A DNA stretch of 59,209 nt. Origin: Flammeovirgaceae bacterium. GTDB lineage: Bacteria > Bacteroidota > Bacteroidia > Cytophagales > Cyclobacteriaceae. A model generated the notes under the pieces. The model saw only the letters and a program-made list of their open reading frames with translations, was not told the DNA's origin and searched no databases. The translations under genes and the position numbers were made by a program. This document shows, piece after piece, positions 27,979-36,914 of the stretch (the stretch's first letter is position 1; the number at the start of each line of letters is the position of its first letter). The DNA lies in contig JABMNK010000011.1 in the NCBI GenBank assembly GCA_013204595.1, positions 1 through 59,209 on the forward strand, read 5' to 3'.

Positions 27979-29223
27979 ATGAAACACTTTCTAACTGTCA
28001 TTTTGGTGTTGGGTCTGCTAGGTTGCAGTGAAAAGCCTCAAAAAGAATCGTCTGTATCTGATGAAGTACTTATGACGCAGGCTAGGGCATTGGCCCTTAA
28101 ATATATCATCACTGATGGTCACGTTGACTTACCGTATAGGATGCTGGAAAAGGGATTTATGCAAAGAGGGATTTATGAAGATGTTTCGATTGAAACCGAT
28201 GGTGATTTTGATTATCCAAAAGCAAAAAAAGGGGGTCTCGATGCCCCATTTATGTCGATTTATGTACCAGCGGATTACCAGAAACTAGGAGGGGCCAAAC
28301 AATTTGCAGATTCCTTGATAGATATGGTAACTAAATTACCAATTGCTTTCCCTGGATTATTCGCCTTGGCCAACGATCCCACTGAAATTTCTTCAAATTT
28401 CGAAAAAGGATTAATATCTCTTCCGATGGGTATGGAAAACGGTGCACCGATCGAGTCAGAAATCACCAATGTTAAGTATTTCTTTGAACGTGGCATACGC
28501 TATATTACCTTGACCCACTCAACGGATAATTTGATCTGTGATTCCTCGTACGATACTTCGGAGGATACTTGGAACGGGTTGAGTCCCTTTGGCGAGCAAG
28601 TAGTCTTGGAAATGAATAAGTGGGGAATTATGGTGGACGTCTCTCATATCTCGGATAGTGCTTTTTATGATGTCATGAAAATAATAAAGGCACCACCCAT
28701 AGCCTCACATTCCTCTTGCCGATCCTTTACGCCCGGCTTTATGAGAAATATGGATGATGATATGATTAAGTTACTCGCCGACAAAGGGGGTGTTATCCAA
28801 ATAAATTTTGGCTCATCATTTTTATCAAAAGTGGCACAAGATCAATTTAATGATCTTAGGGAGCATTTACGGAAGTATCTTGAGGATAATGACTTAACAG
28901 AAACCGATCCAACCTATCTGAATTATGAAGCCAAGTATACCCAAGAGATGAATCCATTTGAAGACATCAAAACAGTGGTGGATCATATTGATCATGTGGT
29001 GGCGATCACTGGCATCGACCACGTGGCTTTGGGGTCCGACTTTGATGGAGTAGGAAATTCCCTTCCAAAAGGATTGAAAGATGTATCAATGTATCCTAAT
29101 TTGATTTATGAATTATTGGTCAGGGGCTATAGTGAGGCCGATATCGCCAAGATTTGCTATCAGAATGTATTTCGTGTTTGGGAAGAAAACATTCGAATTG
29201 CAAAAAAAATACAGGTTATTTAA
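27979..29223 (+). CDS. M19 membrane dipeptidase lipoprotein
   Basis: The start is set at the ATG 27979 (MKHFLTVILV), because it gives a lipobox 'LGLLGC' with Cys at about 16; an upstream ATG at 27943 is in frame but unlikely. The 414-residue protein is a zinc dipeptidase. It has 'DGHVDLPYRM' (HxD metal ligands), 'GMENG' (bridging Glu), 'VDVSHISDSAFYDVM', 'ASHSSCRSF' and 'IDHVALGSDFDGVG'. All metal-binding positions of the renal dipeptidase family appear kept. It would hydrolyse dipeptides on the cell surface. Its stop overlaps the convergent neighbour by 4 bases. Confidence 0.92.
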   Translation: MKHFLTVILVLGLLGCSEKPQKESSVSDEVLMTQARALALKYIITDGHVDLPYRMLEKGFMQRGIYEDVSIETDGDFDYPKAKKGGLDAPFMSIYVPADYQKLGGAKQFADSLIDMVTKLPIAFPGLFALANDPTEISSNFEKGLISLPMGMENGAPIESEITNVKYFFERGIRYITLTHSTDNLICDSSYDTSEDTWNGLSPFGEQVVLEMNKWGIMVDVSHISDSAFYDVMKIIKAPPIASHSSCRSFTPGFMRNMDDDMIKLLADKGGVIQINFGSSFLSKVAQDQFNDLREHLRKYLEDNDLTETDPTYLNYEAKYTQEMNPFEDIKTVVDHIDHVVAITGIDHVALGSDFDGVGNSLPKGLKDVSMYPNLIYELLVRGYSEADIAKICYQNVFRVWEENIRIAKKIQVI

Positions 29224-29843
29224 TTTTTCTTGATAGATTTAATGAATGTGGACCAGGCGAAGGGATTTAAATAATTATTTGCCGCAGGCTGGTATTGATA
29301 CCGGTTGTAATTCATTTGTTCATTTACGGAACGTCGCAAAGTATTATTTCCACTCATTGTTTGATTTTGATAGATTTCTCTCAACAATTCACTATTCATC
29401 CAAACATTTAAATTGTTGGGATCAAATTCATTAGGCGCCCTAGCCGCTAATATGGCGGCCTTAAACGTAGCTTCGGAGGGATACGGAAAAACAGTCACTT
29501 CCTCTAAATATTGAATATTTTCCTCCAAATAAATGAGTAGTTTCAAACTATTGGCCTCGTCATGAGCGGGTACGATGTAATAGTTTCTATTAAAACCAAC
29601 TCCTGAGAAAATGATGCTATCACCCTCCAAAACAGGCATTGAAAAAAAACCATAAGGATTGGTAGTGGTTCCACGACCCCCTTTTGGGACATAAACATGT
29701 ACGCCAGGGACAATCGAAACACTATCATTTGCAAAAACGACACCAGTAAATTGAATTACTCGTTGCGGACTTTGGGGAGTCTGCCCGAATGCACCGCAAA
29801 TCAACGAAAATGACAGAAAAGTATATACCCGTATTTTTTTCAA
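29220..29843 (-). CDS. Exported carboxypeptidase-like regulatory (beta-sandwich) protein
   Basis: I chose the TTG at 29843, which gives a good signal peptide (KKIRVYTFLSFSLICGAFGQ). A further-upstream TTG at 29909 would place 22 odd residues in front. A CarboxypepD_reg-like domain follows ('FTGVVFANDSVSIVPGVHVY', then 'GRGTTTNPYGFFSMPV', 'DSIIFSGVGF'). This is the domain common at the front of TonB-dependent receptors, but here the receptor barrel is missing. The C-terminal 90 residues are Asn/Tyr/Gln-rich. Its role is unknown; a periplasmic binding or scaffold protein is likely. No ATG start is available. Confidence 0.75.
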   Translation of the reverse strand: MKKIRVYTFLSFSLICGAFGQTPQSPQRVIQFTGVVFANDSVSIVPGVHVYVPKGGRGTTTNPYGFFSMPVLEGDSIIFSGVGFNRNYYIVPAHDEANSLKLLIYLEENIQYLEEVTVFPYPSEATFKAAILAARAPNEFDPNNLNVWMNSELLREIYQNQTMSGNNTLRRSVNEQMNYNRYQYQPAANNYLNPFAWSTFIKSIKKN

Positions 29844-29921
29844 AAGAAATTTTGACAGTATTAGATACGAACTAAATGCAAAAAGTTTACTTTTTTTTAT
29901 CTTACGCAAAAAAATATAGTT

Positions 29922-30305
29922 TTGAAACTCAAAAAATTTAGTCTTTCACTCGGAACTCAAGTATTTAGATCTTTCTCAGAAGAGGCTAGGGTACGGATTA
30001 TTCATCTTTTGCTTGTAGAAAAAGAACTGACCATAACTGATTTGGTATCAATTCTGGATTTCACCCAAACCAAGACCTCTCGACATATTGCCTATTTAAA
30101 GAATTCAGGCCTCATTGCCTCCAAAAACTTAGATCAATGGGTGTTTTATAGCATTAAAGAGGAAGTGACAGAAATTGTAAGTAAGATGATCATATTTTTG
30201 GAAAAGGATATTCAACTTATTAAGGATTTTGAACTTTGCAATATTATGAATTCCAATCGGGTGCTTTCTATTCATAAAGCCAAAGCCAAAGAATTGAAAT
30301 ATTGA
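29922..30305 (+). CDS. ArsR-family winged-helix transcriptional regulator
   Basis: This 127-residue regulator has the N-terminal 'QVFRSFSEEARVRIIHLLLV' of the ArsR/SmtB fold, then the recognition helix 'DFTQTKTSRHIAYLKNSGLI' and a wing. No obvious Cys-rich metal site (ELCVC type) is present, so it may sense something other than a metal. The start is TTG at 29922, and the same bases also form a -7-like TAGTTTTG, so the exact start is uncertain. The TGA stop overlaps the TTG start of the phosphatase gene (TTGA), indicating coupling. Confidence 0.85.
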   Translation: MKLKKFSLSLGTQVFRSFSEEARVRIIHLLLVEKELTITDLVSILDFTQTKTSRHIAYLKNSGLIASKNLDQWVFYSIKEEVTEIVSKMIIFLEKDIQLIKDFELCNIMNSNRVLSIHKAKAKELKY

Positions 30306-30991
30306 CATTGTCAAGGCAACTTTTTTTTGATTTGGATCACACCCTCTGGGATTACGATGCAAATGCAGGGGAGACGCTGCGAACGCTTTATGAAAACTAT
30401 GGCCTCATTAGTCATTTTTCCACATTAGCTCAATTTAGACAGGCATTCCATAAATGCAATCATCAACTTTGGCATTTATATAATATAGGCGAAATAGATA
30501 AAAAAGAAATCCGAGACAATAGATTTACCTATATTTTGGAGGCAAAAGAAGTAGCTGCAAAGCAGCTAGCGAGAGAATTATCAAACTTTTTTGTTTGGGA
30601 GTGCCCAAAAAAAACAACCCTCCTTCCCAATGCGCTAGAAGTATTGGAACATTTATCCTCACGCTATCAATTGGGAATCATTACCAATGGCTTTGATGAT
30701 ACGCAAATTGAAAAATTACGGAATAGCAACATCGAGAAATATTTTAGTTGGGTGATTACATCGGAGTCTATCGGATATAGAAAACCAGCTATTCAGATTT
30801 TCGAATTTGCCTTGCAGGCCTCGAACGGTGCGTCACAAAAAGCAGTGATGATTGGAGATAATTTGGATACGGATATTTTGGGCGCAAATCTAGCGGGTTG
30901 GGAATCTATTTGGTACAATCCAGGAAAATTATCCAATAATCCTAGCCAACCTCAGATTCATGATTTATTGGAGTTACTTCAGATTTACTGA
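30302..30991 (+). CDS. YjjG-type HAD 5'-nucleotidase
   Basis: This 229-residue HAD hydrolase has motif I 'FFDLDHTLWDYDAN' (about 7-20), whose 'DHTLWD' form is typical of the YjjG non-canonical pyrimidine nucleotidase branch. Motif II is 'LGIITNGFDDTQ', motif III 'KPAIQIF' and motif IV 'VMIGDNLDTDILGA'. It dephosphorylates nucleoside monophosphates, which helps clean up modified pyrimidines. It starts at TTG 30302 inside the ArsR stop. Whether the ArsR protein regulates it is unknown. Confidence 0.9.
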   Translation: MTLSRQLFFDLDHTLWDYDANAGETLRTLYENYGLISHFSTLAQFRQAFHKCNHQLWHLYNIGEIDKKEIRDNRFTYILEAKEVAAKQLARELSNFFVWECPKKTTLLPNALEVLEHLSSRYQLGIITNGFDDTQIEKLRNSNIEKYFSWVITSESIGYRKPAIQIFEFALQASNGASQKAVMIGDNLDTDILGANLAGWESIWYNPGKLSNNPSQPQIHDLLELLQIY

Positions 30992-31010
30992 TAGAATCCT
31001 GATGATTGCT

Positions 31011-31018
31011 TAACTTTG
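31011..31018 (+). promoter_or_regulatory. -7 element of the pruA promoter
   Basis: TAACTTTG fits TAnnTTTG and lies 24 bases before the ATG at 31043. I do not see a convincing -33 TTG at the right distance. It supports starting the gene at 31043, not at the upstream TTG 31016, which lies inside this element. Confidence 0.5.
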
Positions 31019-31042
31019 TTCTCTTTCAAATTCATAAAGATT

Positions 31043-32674
31043 ATGCCCCAAGGAAATTTTAAAATCCCAGCCCCAAAAAATGAACCCGTTCTTAATTACG
31101 CGCCTGGCTCATCAGAAAAGTACGCGGTAAAGGAGGCGTTAAAAATCGCTCGATCACAAGAGATCGATGTCCCCATGTATATTGGATCAAAAGAAGTGAG
31201 GACAGGTAGGAGAATAAAAATGACGGCACCTCATGATCATCAATTCATTCTTGGATATTTTCATGAAGGTGACGCAAGCCATGTCGAAGAAGCAATTGAT
31301 GCAGCATTGGCGGCAAAGAATGATTGGGCTAATTTGGGTTGGGAGCAGCGTGCCGCAATTTTTTTAAAGGCAGCCGATCTTTTGGCGGGACCTTTTAGGG
31401 CCAAAATAAATGCAGCTACCATGCTCGGGCAGTCCAAAAATATTTATCAAGCAGAAATTGACGCGGCGTGTGAGTACATTGATTTTCTTAGATTCAATGC
31501 CGCCTATATGGAGGAGATTTACAGTCAACAACCAAGCTCAGCCCCTGGGATTTGGAATAGGATCGAATATCGATCTTTGGAAGGATTTGTCTTTGCTGTA
31601 ACACCGTTCAACTTCACTTCAATCGCTGGAAACTTGTGTACAGCACCAGCGCTAATGGGCAACACTATTGTCTGGAAACCGGCTTATACCCAAATTTATT
31701 CTGCCCAAGTGTTGATGCAAGTATTTAAGGAAGCCGGCTTGCCAGCCGGGGTAATCAATCTCATTTATGTAGATGGACCCGTAGCTGGAGAGATTATTTT
31801 TAAGCATCCTGACTTTGCCGGATTACATTTTACAGGAAGTACAGGAGTGTTTAAGCAACTGTGGAAAAGCATAGGGCAAAATATTGATAGATATAAATCA
31901 TATCCACGAATCGTTGGAGAAACAGGGGGTAAGGATTTTATCGTAGCCCATCATACGGCTAGTGCGCCAGAAGTTGCGACCGCCATATTACGCGGAGCTT
32001 TTGAATACCAAGGTCAGAAATGTAGTGCAGCATCACGGGTATACCTTCCGGATAACCTTTGGCCATCTATCAAGAAAAAGTTGCTTCGAGACTTAGATTC
32101 TATGAAAATGGGGTCGCCTGAAGATTTTACAAATTTTGTCAATGCGGTCATTGATCAAAGATCCTTTGCTAAAATTACTGCCTATATCGATCGTGCGGCA
32201 GCATCTACTGATGCTGAAATAATAGCTGGAGGTAATTATGACGGAAGTAGTGGGTATTTTGTAGCACCTACCGTAATTTTGACACGAAATCCTAAATATG
32301 CCACGATGTGTGAGGAGATTTTCGGTCCTGTTGTGACCATTTACGTATATCCGCAGGACGATTTTGAAGCCACTTTACTAATGGTAGATCAGACATCTCC
32401 TTATGCGCTGACAGGGGCTATTTTCAGTAAAGATCGGTATGCCATTGACCGTGCTAGTGAATTATTAAAGCACGCAGCAGGAAATTTTTATATCAATGAT
32501 AAGCCTACTGGTGCCGTTGTCGGACAGCAACCTTTTGGTGGGGCAAGGGGTTCCGGGACCAACGATAAGGCAGGCGCACAGATGAATTTGTTGCGATGGG
32601 TAAGTGCGCGAACCATCAAAGAAACGTTTATTCCTGCAACTGAATATGGCTATCCTTTTTTGGAGGAAGAATGA
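31043..32674 (+). CDS. pruA: L-glutamate gamma-semialdehyde (P5C) dehydrogenase
   Basis: This protein of about 543 residues oxidises glutamate semialdehyde to glutamate with NAD in proline and arginine breakdown. The start at 31043 (MPQGNFKIPAP) matches the family better than an upstream TTG. 'VTPFNFTSIAGNLCTAPALMG' and 'VWKPAYTQIYSA' are the NAD-binding segments. 'FTGSTGVFK' and 'VGETGGKDFI' lead to the catalytic Cys in 'YQGQKCSAASRVY'. 'EIFGPVVTIYVY' and 'QPFGGARGSGTNDKAG' complete it. Proline dehydrogenase is not in the window. Confidence 0.95.
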   Translation: MPQGNFKIPAPKNEPVLNYAPGSSEKYAVKEALKIARSQEIDVPMYIGSKEVRTGRRIKMTAPHDHQFILGYFHEGDASHVEEAIDAALAAKNDWANLGWEQRAAIFLKAADLLAGPFRAKINAATMLGQSKNIYQAEIDAACEYIDFLRFNAAYMEEIYSQQPSSAPGIWNRIEYRSLEGFVFAVTPFNFTSIAGNLCTAPALMGNTIVWKPAYTQIYSAQVLMQVFKEAGLPAGVINLIYVDGPVAGEIIFKHPDFAGLHFTGSTGVFKQLWKSIGQNIDRYKSYPRIVGETGGKDFIVAHHTASAPEVATAILRGAFEYQGQKCSAASRVYLPDNLWPSIKKKLLRDLDSMKMGSPEDFTNFVNAVIDQRSFAKITAYIDRAAASTDAEIIAGGNYDGSSGYFVAPTVILTRNPKYATMCEEIFGPVVTIYVYPQDDFEATLLMVDQTSPYALTGAIFSKDRYAIDRASELLKHAAGNFYINDKPTGAVVGQQPFGGARGSGTNDKAGAQMNLLRWVSARTIKETFIPATEYGYPFLEEE

Positions 32675-32750
32675 TTTCTCAAAAGGGGCTATAAGACTAT
32701 AAATTTCCTACTTTCACTGTAAACAGTGATAAACAGTGGGTAGTTACTTC

Positions 32751-33301
32751 CTAGTTGATTATAGCGGCGGCTTCGTAATTTAAGCGATGTTTGGTTACTT
32801 CAAGAACAAACTGGCCTTTTCTCAGGGAGTCAATTCCTAATATAAATGATCTCGCTTCGCCTGGAAATAAATTGTTATCTTCTATTTTTTTAGCTTCAGG
32901 GTACCATTCCTATTCTTCGCCCATTCGTCTATTGGTCTGCTGGATGATGGAATCCGTTTCGTCTTTAACTGCGATACGAATATTATAAAATCTTTCAGGA
33001 TCTCCAGAAGGCACTTTATTGCCTGCATATTCATTTTTAAGAATCAGTTCATAGTAGAAGGAATCAATGGAGGCATAAGTTTTCTGCATACTTGATGCGT
33101 AAAATTCAATATCCTTTAAGCCGACAGCTTCCACGGTATCAAACTTGGAAATTCCTGAGCCGGGGAAATAGTGTCGATGGTTTTTCTTGATACCATAACC
33201 TGGCACTATTTCTCTTTCGACTGTTTCCATATGGCAGCTGATACAATTTTTTTCATTGTAAAATAGATCCGCCTTCCATTCATTGTATACCGTCAGCAAA
33301 A
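32751..33301 (-). pseudogene. 3' part of an inactivated multiheme cytochrome c gene
   Basis: Read on the minus strand, this piece begins '...YNEWKADLFYNEKNCISCHMETV' in two blocks, with one CxxCH haem motif (CISCH). It runs through 'GYGIKKNHRHYFPGSG' to 'GNKVPSGDPERF'. At 32910-32912 an in-frame TAG interrupts it after 'RRMGEE'. The frame then continues cleanly for 52 codons ('EWYPEAKKIEDNNLFPGEARSF' in pieces) to a TAG at 32751-32753. The missing front half lies at 37754-38405, so a 4.4-kb block split the gene. It belongs to the large family of periplasmic electron-carrying cytochromes with a C-terminal beta domain. Confidence 0.85.
33284..33301. repeat. 18-bp direct repeat, left copy
   Basis: TGTATACCGTCAGCAAAA is identical to 37754-37771 and in the same orientation. 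The two copies are 4470 bases apart and bracket the sulfite-oxidase block. At this side the repeat touches the broken cytochrome reading frame directly. It contains the small palindrome GTATAC. It may be a recombination or attachment site, or an unusually long target duplication. Confidence 0.85.
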
Positions 33302-33332
33302 AAGCCCACACATTTTTGTGCAGGCTTTTTTT
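33298..33332 (-). terminator. Terminator at the left end of the inserted block
   Basis: AAAAAAGCC pairs with GGCTTTTTTT across an inner CACA/TGTG stem. It ends the minus-strand sulfite-oxidase operon 27 bases after the desaturase stop and overlaps the tail of the direct repeat. Confidence 0.8.
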
Positions 33333-33358
33333 AGAAAATCGCTCAATTCTATTACTTG

Positions 33359-34234
33359 CTATTGTTGTCCTTTTTTAAATCCGTAAAGATTTTGACCAAT
33401 AAAATCTTTTGGAAATTTATCATCCCCTTCAAATCCGATTTCTATTGTTCCACTTTCTTCAGGGATATAATTTGTTTTGAAAATGTAATCCCACAGGCTC
33501 AAGCTAATGCCATAATTTACACCGTATTTACCTTCTGGCAATACAGATGCATGATGGTATAAGTGCATTACCGGATTGTTGAAAATATACTTTAATGGCC
33601 CCCAAGTAATTTTTACATTTGAATGATTTAAATGCCCAATAGTTATTGCGAAAAAGTGAACGATATACGCTTGCTCTGGCTCAAATCCTCCTAAGATCAT
33701 GACCCCAAAAGTCTTCAATGGCTTATATAAAATATTTTCCATCCAATGATATCGAAGATGAGCGGCAAAACCCATTTCTTTTACACTGTGGTGCACTTTG
33801 TGAAATTTCCATAGAAATGGATATTTATGTAACAACACATGCGTAAACCATTGCACGAAATCCAGAATAACAAAGAATACAAATAATTGCATCCACATGT
33901 TCCATTCAGAAATATTAATCAATGCTAGGCTCTTGACAGTGATGTTAATTTCTGCAAACAGCAAGCCTAGAATGTTATAAATACCTTCGATGGCAATAGA
34001 AAAAATGAAAAAGTTGAAAAACATGTAAAAACCATCTAGCCAAAAATCTTTTCTAATTTTAGCTTGATTTTTTCTCCAAGGAAAGGCAAGTTCTAATGAC
34101 CATGCAAACAGGGAAATGGCAATTAGTCCCCAAAAGTAATTGTTGTACCATGGTACTTGGAAAAGTATTGATCTCCAGGTCCAGTCCACTGTGCCTATAA
34201 AGGCATTAATAAAAGCATATAAGTATTCCATCAT
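33359..34234 (-). CDS. Sterol desaturase / fatty-acid hydroxylase family membrane protein
   Basis: This 291-residue integral membrane diiron oxygenase has the eight-histidine pattern: H132 and H136 (THVLLHKY), H145-H149 (FHKVHHS), H201-H204 (HLNH) and H224-H228 (HLYHH). Four or more membrane helices surround them (about 34-52, 68-95, 115-132, 185-203). The family hydroxylates or desaturates lipid substrates such as sterols, carotenoids, alkylglycerols or fatty acids. Here it is the last gene of a sulfite-oxidase operon, 2 bases after the (frameshifted) rhodanese reading frame. That is an unusual place; a lipid or sulfonolipid link can only be guessed. Confidence 0.9.
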   Translation of the reverse strand: MMEYLYAFINAFIGTVDWTWRSILFQVPWYNNYFWGLIAISLFAWSLELAFPWRKNQAKIRKDFWLDGFYMFFNFFIFSIAIEGIYNILGLLFAEINITVKSLALINISEWNMWMQLFVFFVILDFVQWFTHVLLHKYPFLWKFHKVHHSVKEMGFAAHLRYHWMENILYKPLKTFGVMILGGFEPEQAYIVHFFAITIGHLNHSNVKITWGPLKYIFNNPVMHLYHHASVLPEGKYGVNYGISLSLWDYIFKTNYIPEESGTIEIGFEGDDKFPKDFIGQNLYGFKKGQQ

Positions 34235-34236
34235 TA

Positions 34237-35168
34237 TTAAATGTTAATAGTGGTTATTGTGTCTTTTTTAAATTCTAAATCATCAAAATAACTCCATTCG
34301 GACCAGGAGCCATCATAGTTTTTCACATTGGTGTAACCTAATAATTGGGTTAGCACAAAAGTGGTATGTGCTAATCGAACACCACTATGGGCTCCTCCTT
34401 GTTTTTAGCAATGCCGTTATAAATAGCTGTCAATTCTTTAAAGGGTTTAAATTTTTTATTACCGTTGTAATCGATGGCCTGCGCCCAATCGAGGTTAATG
34501 CTGTTGGGAATCCGACCAGCTTTAGCCGCTCCCTTTTTTTGTCTTTTTCCTGAAAACTCGTCTGTCGATCTAGTGTCTAAAATAGTTACATTATCGATTA
34601 CTTTCTTTATTATAGATTCTTTTGAAATGTAATATTTCATTGAAGTACTATCATTCAATTTGAAAGAAGCTTTAGTGGTAACAGGAATTGCACTTGATAC
34701 AAGGCCGCCCTTTTTCTTCCATTCCTCAATTCCTCCATGTAGCAATTTAATATTAGTGAAGTCATAGTTTTGGAGCATCCACCATAGTCGTGTTGCATCG
34801 CACAATCCATTATCATCATAAACAACCAAAGTATCTATGTTGTTAATGCCTAAATTGTTAAATAGGTTTTCTATTTGAGTTTTGCCAGCCATCATTCCTT
34901 CGTACGGGAAAGAGGCATCCTCAATATCATTTCTCCAAATGTGTAAAGCACCTTCAATATGTTCTTGATCATAATTCTCTTTTTTTCTAAAATCAACGAG
35001 TTTAATAGAAGGGTTATTCACTTTCGCCATGAAGGCATCTATTTCAATCAGATAGTCTGTTTGTAATGTCTTTTCAGAAGATACAAATTCCACAGACTCA
35101 TTTGTTTCCTGTTGAGCGCAACCGGAAAGAATAATTAGCGAAATGGCTATATTAATCTTCCAATGCAT
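34237..35168 (-). pseudogene. Rhodanese-type sulfurtransferase lipoprotein, frameshifted at the active site
   Basis: The start at 35168 (MHWKINIAISLIILSGC) gives a lipobox Cys at 17. Two rhodanese domains follow. The first is 'IKLVDFRKKENYDQEHIEGA' to 'LLHGGIEEWKKKGG'. The second is 'VTILDTRSTDEFSG' onward. At about 34400 the frame breaks after 'IYNGIAKNK', and the open frame stops at 34371-34373. In another frame the expected ending reads on: '[15 protein letters not shown]', '[17 protein letters not shown]', to TAA at 34237-34239. Relatives have a YC just before QGGAHSG, so a deletion removed the catalytic Cys segment. The gene is dead or the sequence has an error. Confidence 0.8.
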
Positions 35169-35628
35169 ACCACTCAATTTTCGATAAATTCTCCCGTCTT
35201 CCTTTACTTTTTGGCGGGTAGTTGGTGACTAAATAATTCACTATGACATCCTGATTCTTACCAAGATCCCATAGATTTTGTGTTTGCTGCATCCATTTAA
35301 TAGTGGCATTCCAACGTTCAGCATTCATTCTATTTTGTAGTATTATTTTAGACGAATGGCAATTGGTACAGTTGTTTACAACCGTCATTAATCCTTCTGC
35401 ATCCACTAGGCCTGTCCTTACGTGGATTCCATTTTCAATTTTATTTTCATCTTCTACCACTACCACAGGAACACTTTTAACCTCAGGAGTGTGTTGAAGT
35501 GATGTTAAATTTGGATCGATTAGGTAATAAATGAAAAAAGTACTTGTAATGATGACCAGCCCTAACACCATCGATATTACATACCTAATTGCGGTTACAA
35601 TATTATTGAAATCTTTATCCTCTGCCAT
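35152..35628 (-). CDS. Membrane-anchored monohaem cytochrome c, sulfite-oxidase partner
   Basis: This 158-residue protein has an uncleaved N-terminal membrane helix (about 14-36), then a periplasmic domain with one haem motif CTNCH (87-91) and a Met-containing 'WMQQTQNLW' that could supply the sixth ligand. It starts 1 base after the molybdoenzyme stop and overlaps the rhodanese start, so it is the natural electron acceptor (SorB-like) of the sulfite dehydrogenase. It would pass electrons to the respiratory chain. Confidence 0.88.
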   Translation of the reverse strand: MAEDKDFNNIVTAIRYVISMVLGLVIITSTFFIYYLIDPNLTSLQHTPEVKSVPVVVVEDENKIENGIHVRTGLVDAEGLMTVVNNCTNCHSSKIILQNRMNAERWNATIKWMQQTQNLWDLGKNQDVIVNYLVTNYPPKSKGRRENLSKIEWYALED

Positions 35629-36849
35629 TTAACTTACTTTTACCGCAATTCTGTGACAAGCATTGTTAAGGTACCCTTTAGGGTTCCAGCCAGGAACTAA
35701 CATTGGTTGCGCAGTTCCTCGAGCATCCATTGCTTTGGCCCAAATTTCATAATATCCTTTTTTTGGAAAATCAACATTGGCAGAAAAATGTTGCCATGCT
35801 AAACGATTTGTGGGCTTATCAATTTTGCAACTTTTCCAAGTGGCACCGAAATCAATTGAATACTCCATCTTTTCAACTTCCAATTCACCGGCCCAAGCGT
35901 GGCCACTAATGGCAAGCGATGCTCCTTCTTTAACCATTGCTCCTGTTTTCGGAGATGTAATAAGCGATTTGACTGGCATCGATTCAATGATGCACATGTC
36001 TTCTTCTTTTACTTTCACGCCAGGCGCCACAGGCTCACAAGGCGTTTTGTAAGCATCGCCTGTCATTTTAGTACCATCGTGCACTCTATCTCTAATGCTA
36101 ATTCTGTTCAACCATTTCCCGGATACGGAAGCCGGCCAGCCTCCTGCAATCAATCGTAAGGGATATCCGTGGGCTAACGGAATATCCTCGTCATTCATTT
36201 TAAATGCTAAAATGGTTTCGTCTTGTAGCGCTTTAGGCATCGGGCAGCCTCTAGAAATTGGCTCTTTTTTCGGATCCATACTTAAATGTTTATCCGTTGC
36301 ATGAAAGCCTATGTAAACAGCATTACTCTTGATTCCAGCATCTTCCAATAAATCGCTAAGTCGTACTCCTGTCCATTTAGCACAATGCACCGCACCAATG
36401 GTCCATTGATTTCCTTTTGCTGGTGGATCGAATTCACTTCGGCCGTTGCCACCACATTCTAATGTTAATTGATAAGAGTATTGCTTAAATTTTGACTTAA
36501 GTTCTGCAAGTGTATAAGTCTTGGACCTCACCACCGACTCACCATCAATGGTTAGTGTCCAATTATTCACATCAATTTCTTCAGGGATCAATCCATTATT
36601 TCGAATGAACATACTTGAATTAGGAGTAACGGCATCATTTAGTAGATGTGCTTGAGCTTCAATATTCCATGGTTTGTCATTAAGTACTACCATGTCCTTA
36701 TGTTTTGTAAACATTTTAAAAGGATCTGGTTCTTGCAATGCGAGAGGATTATATCCTTTCGGCATGGTAGCACCAAATACAATATCAGCTCCTATAAGAG
36801 TTGCAAACGTGCTTAGGGTTGCTTTTTTAACAAAATCGCGTTTTTTCAA
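35629..36849 (-). CDS. Sulfite dehydrogenase molybdenum subunit (SorA/SoxC-like)
   Basis: This 406-residue exported molybdoenzyme has an N-terminal leader (KKRDFVKKATLSTFATLIGA) without a strict twin-Arg. The oxidoreductase molybdopterin-binding domain follows, with 'LTLECGGNGRSEF'; Cys132 is the likely Mo ligand. 'WTGVRLSDLLEDAGI', 'SRGCPMPKAL' and 'GYPLRLIAGGWPASVSGKWL' follow. The C-terminal immunoglobulin-like dimerisation domain is about 290-406 ('SGHAWAGELEVEKMEYS'). It oxidises sulfite, or a sulfane-sulfur intermediate, to sulfate. The cytochrome partner is directly downstream. SoxC-like and SorA-like branches cannot be separated here; no other sox genes are present. Confidence 0.9.
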   Translation of the reverse strand: MKKRDFVKKATLSTFATLIGADIVFGATMPKGYNPLALQEPDPFKMFTKHKDMVVLNDKPWNIEAQAHLLNDAVTPNSSMFIRNNGLIPEEIDVNNWTLTIDGESVVRSKTYTLAELKSKFKQYSYQLTLECGGNGRSEFDPPAKGNQWTIGAVHCAKWTGVRLSDLLEDAGIKSNAVYIGFHATDKHLSMDPKKEPISRGCPMPKALQDETILAFKMNDEDIPLAHGYPLRLIAGGWPASVSGKWLNRISIRDRVHDGTKMTGDAYKTPCEPVAPGVKVKEEDMCIIESMPVKSLITSPKTGAMVKEGASLAISGHAWAGELEVEKMEYSIDFGATWKSCKIDKPTNRLAWQHFSANVDFPKKGYYEIWAKAMDARGTAQPMLVPGWNPKGYLNNACHRIAVKVS

Positions 36850-36914
36850 AATGGTTAATTTTCATTAATTTAAAACTAAACTTGTCAAGATTATCATAAT
36901 TATTTTTCTTTTTG

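Noticed and set aside
32714-32729. Palindrome TCACTGT-AA-ACAGTGA downstream of pruA
   Set aside because: It lacks a T-run, so it is not a clear terminator, and there is no promoter beside it that would make it an operator.
33284-33301. Reading the 18-bp repeat as a standard transposon target-site duplication
   Set aside because: It is longer than usual duplications and no terminal inverted repeats or transposase are present, so I left the mechanism open.
35703-36304. Several plus-strand ORFs over the molybdoenzyme gene
   Set aside because: Shadow frames of a conserved enzyme; no family similarity is visible.
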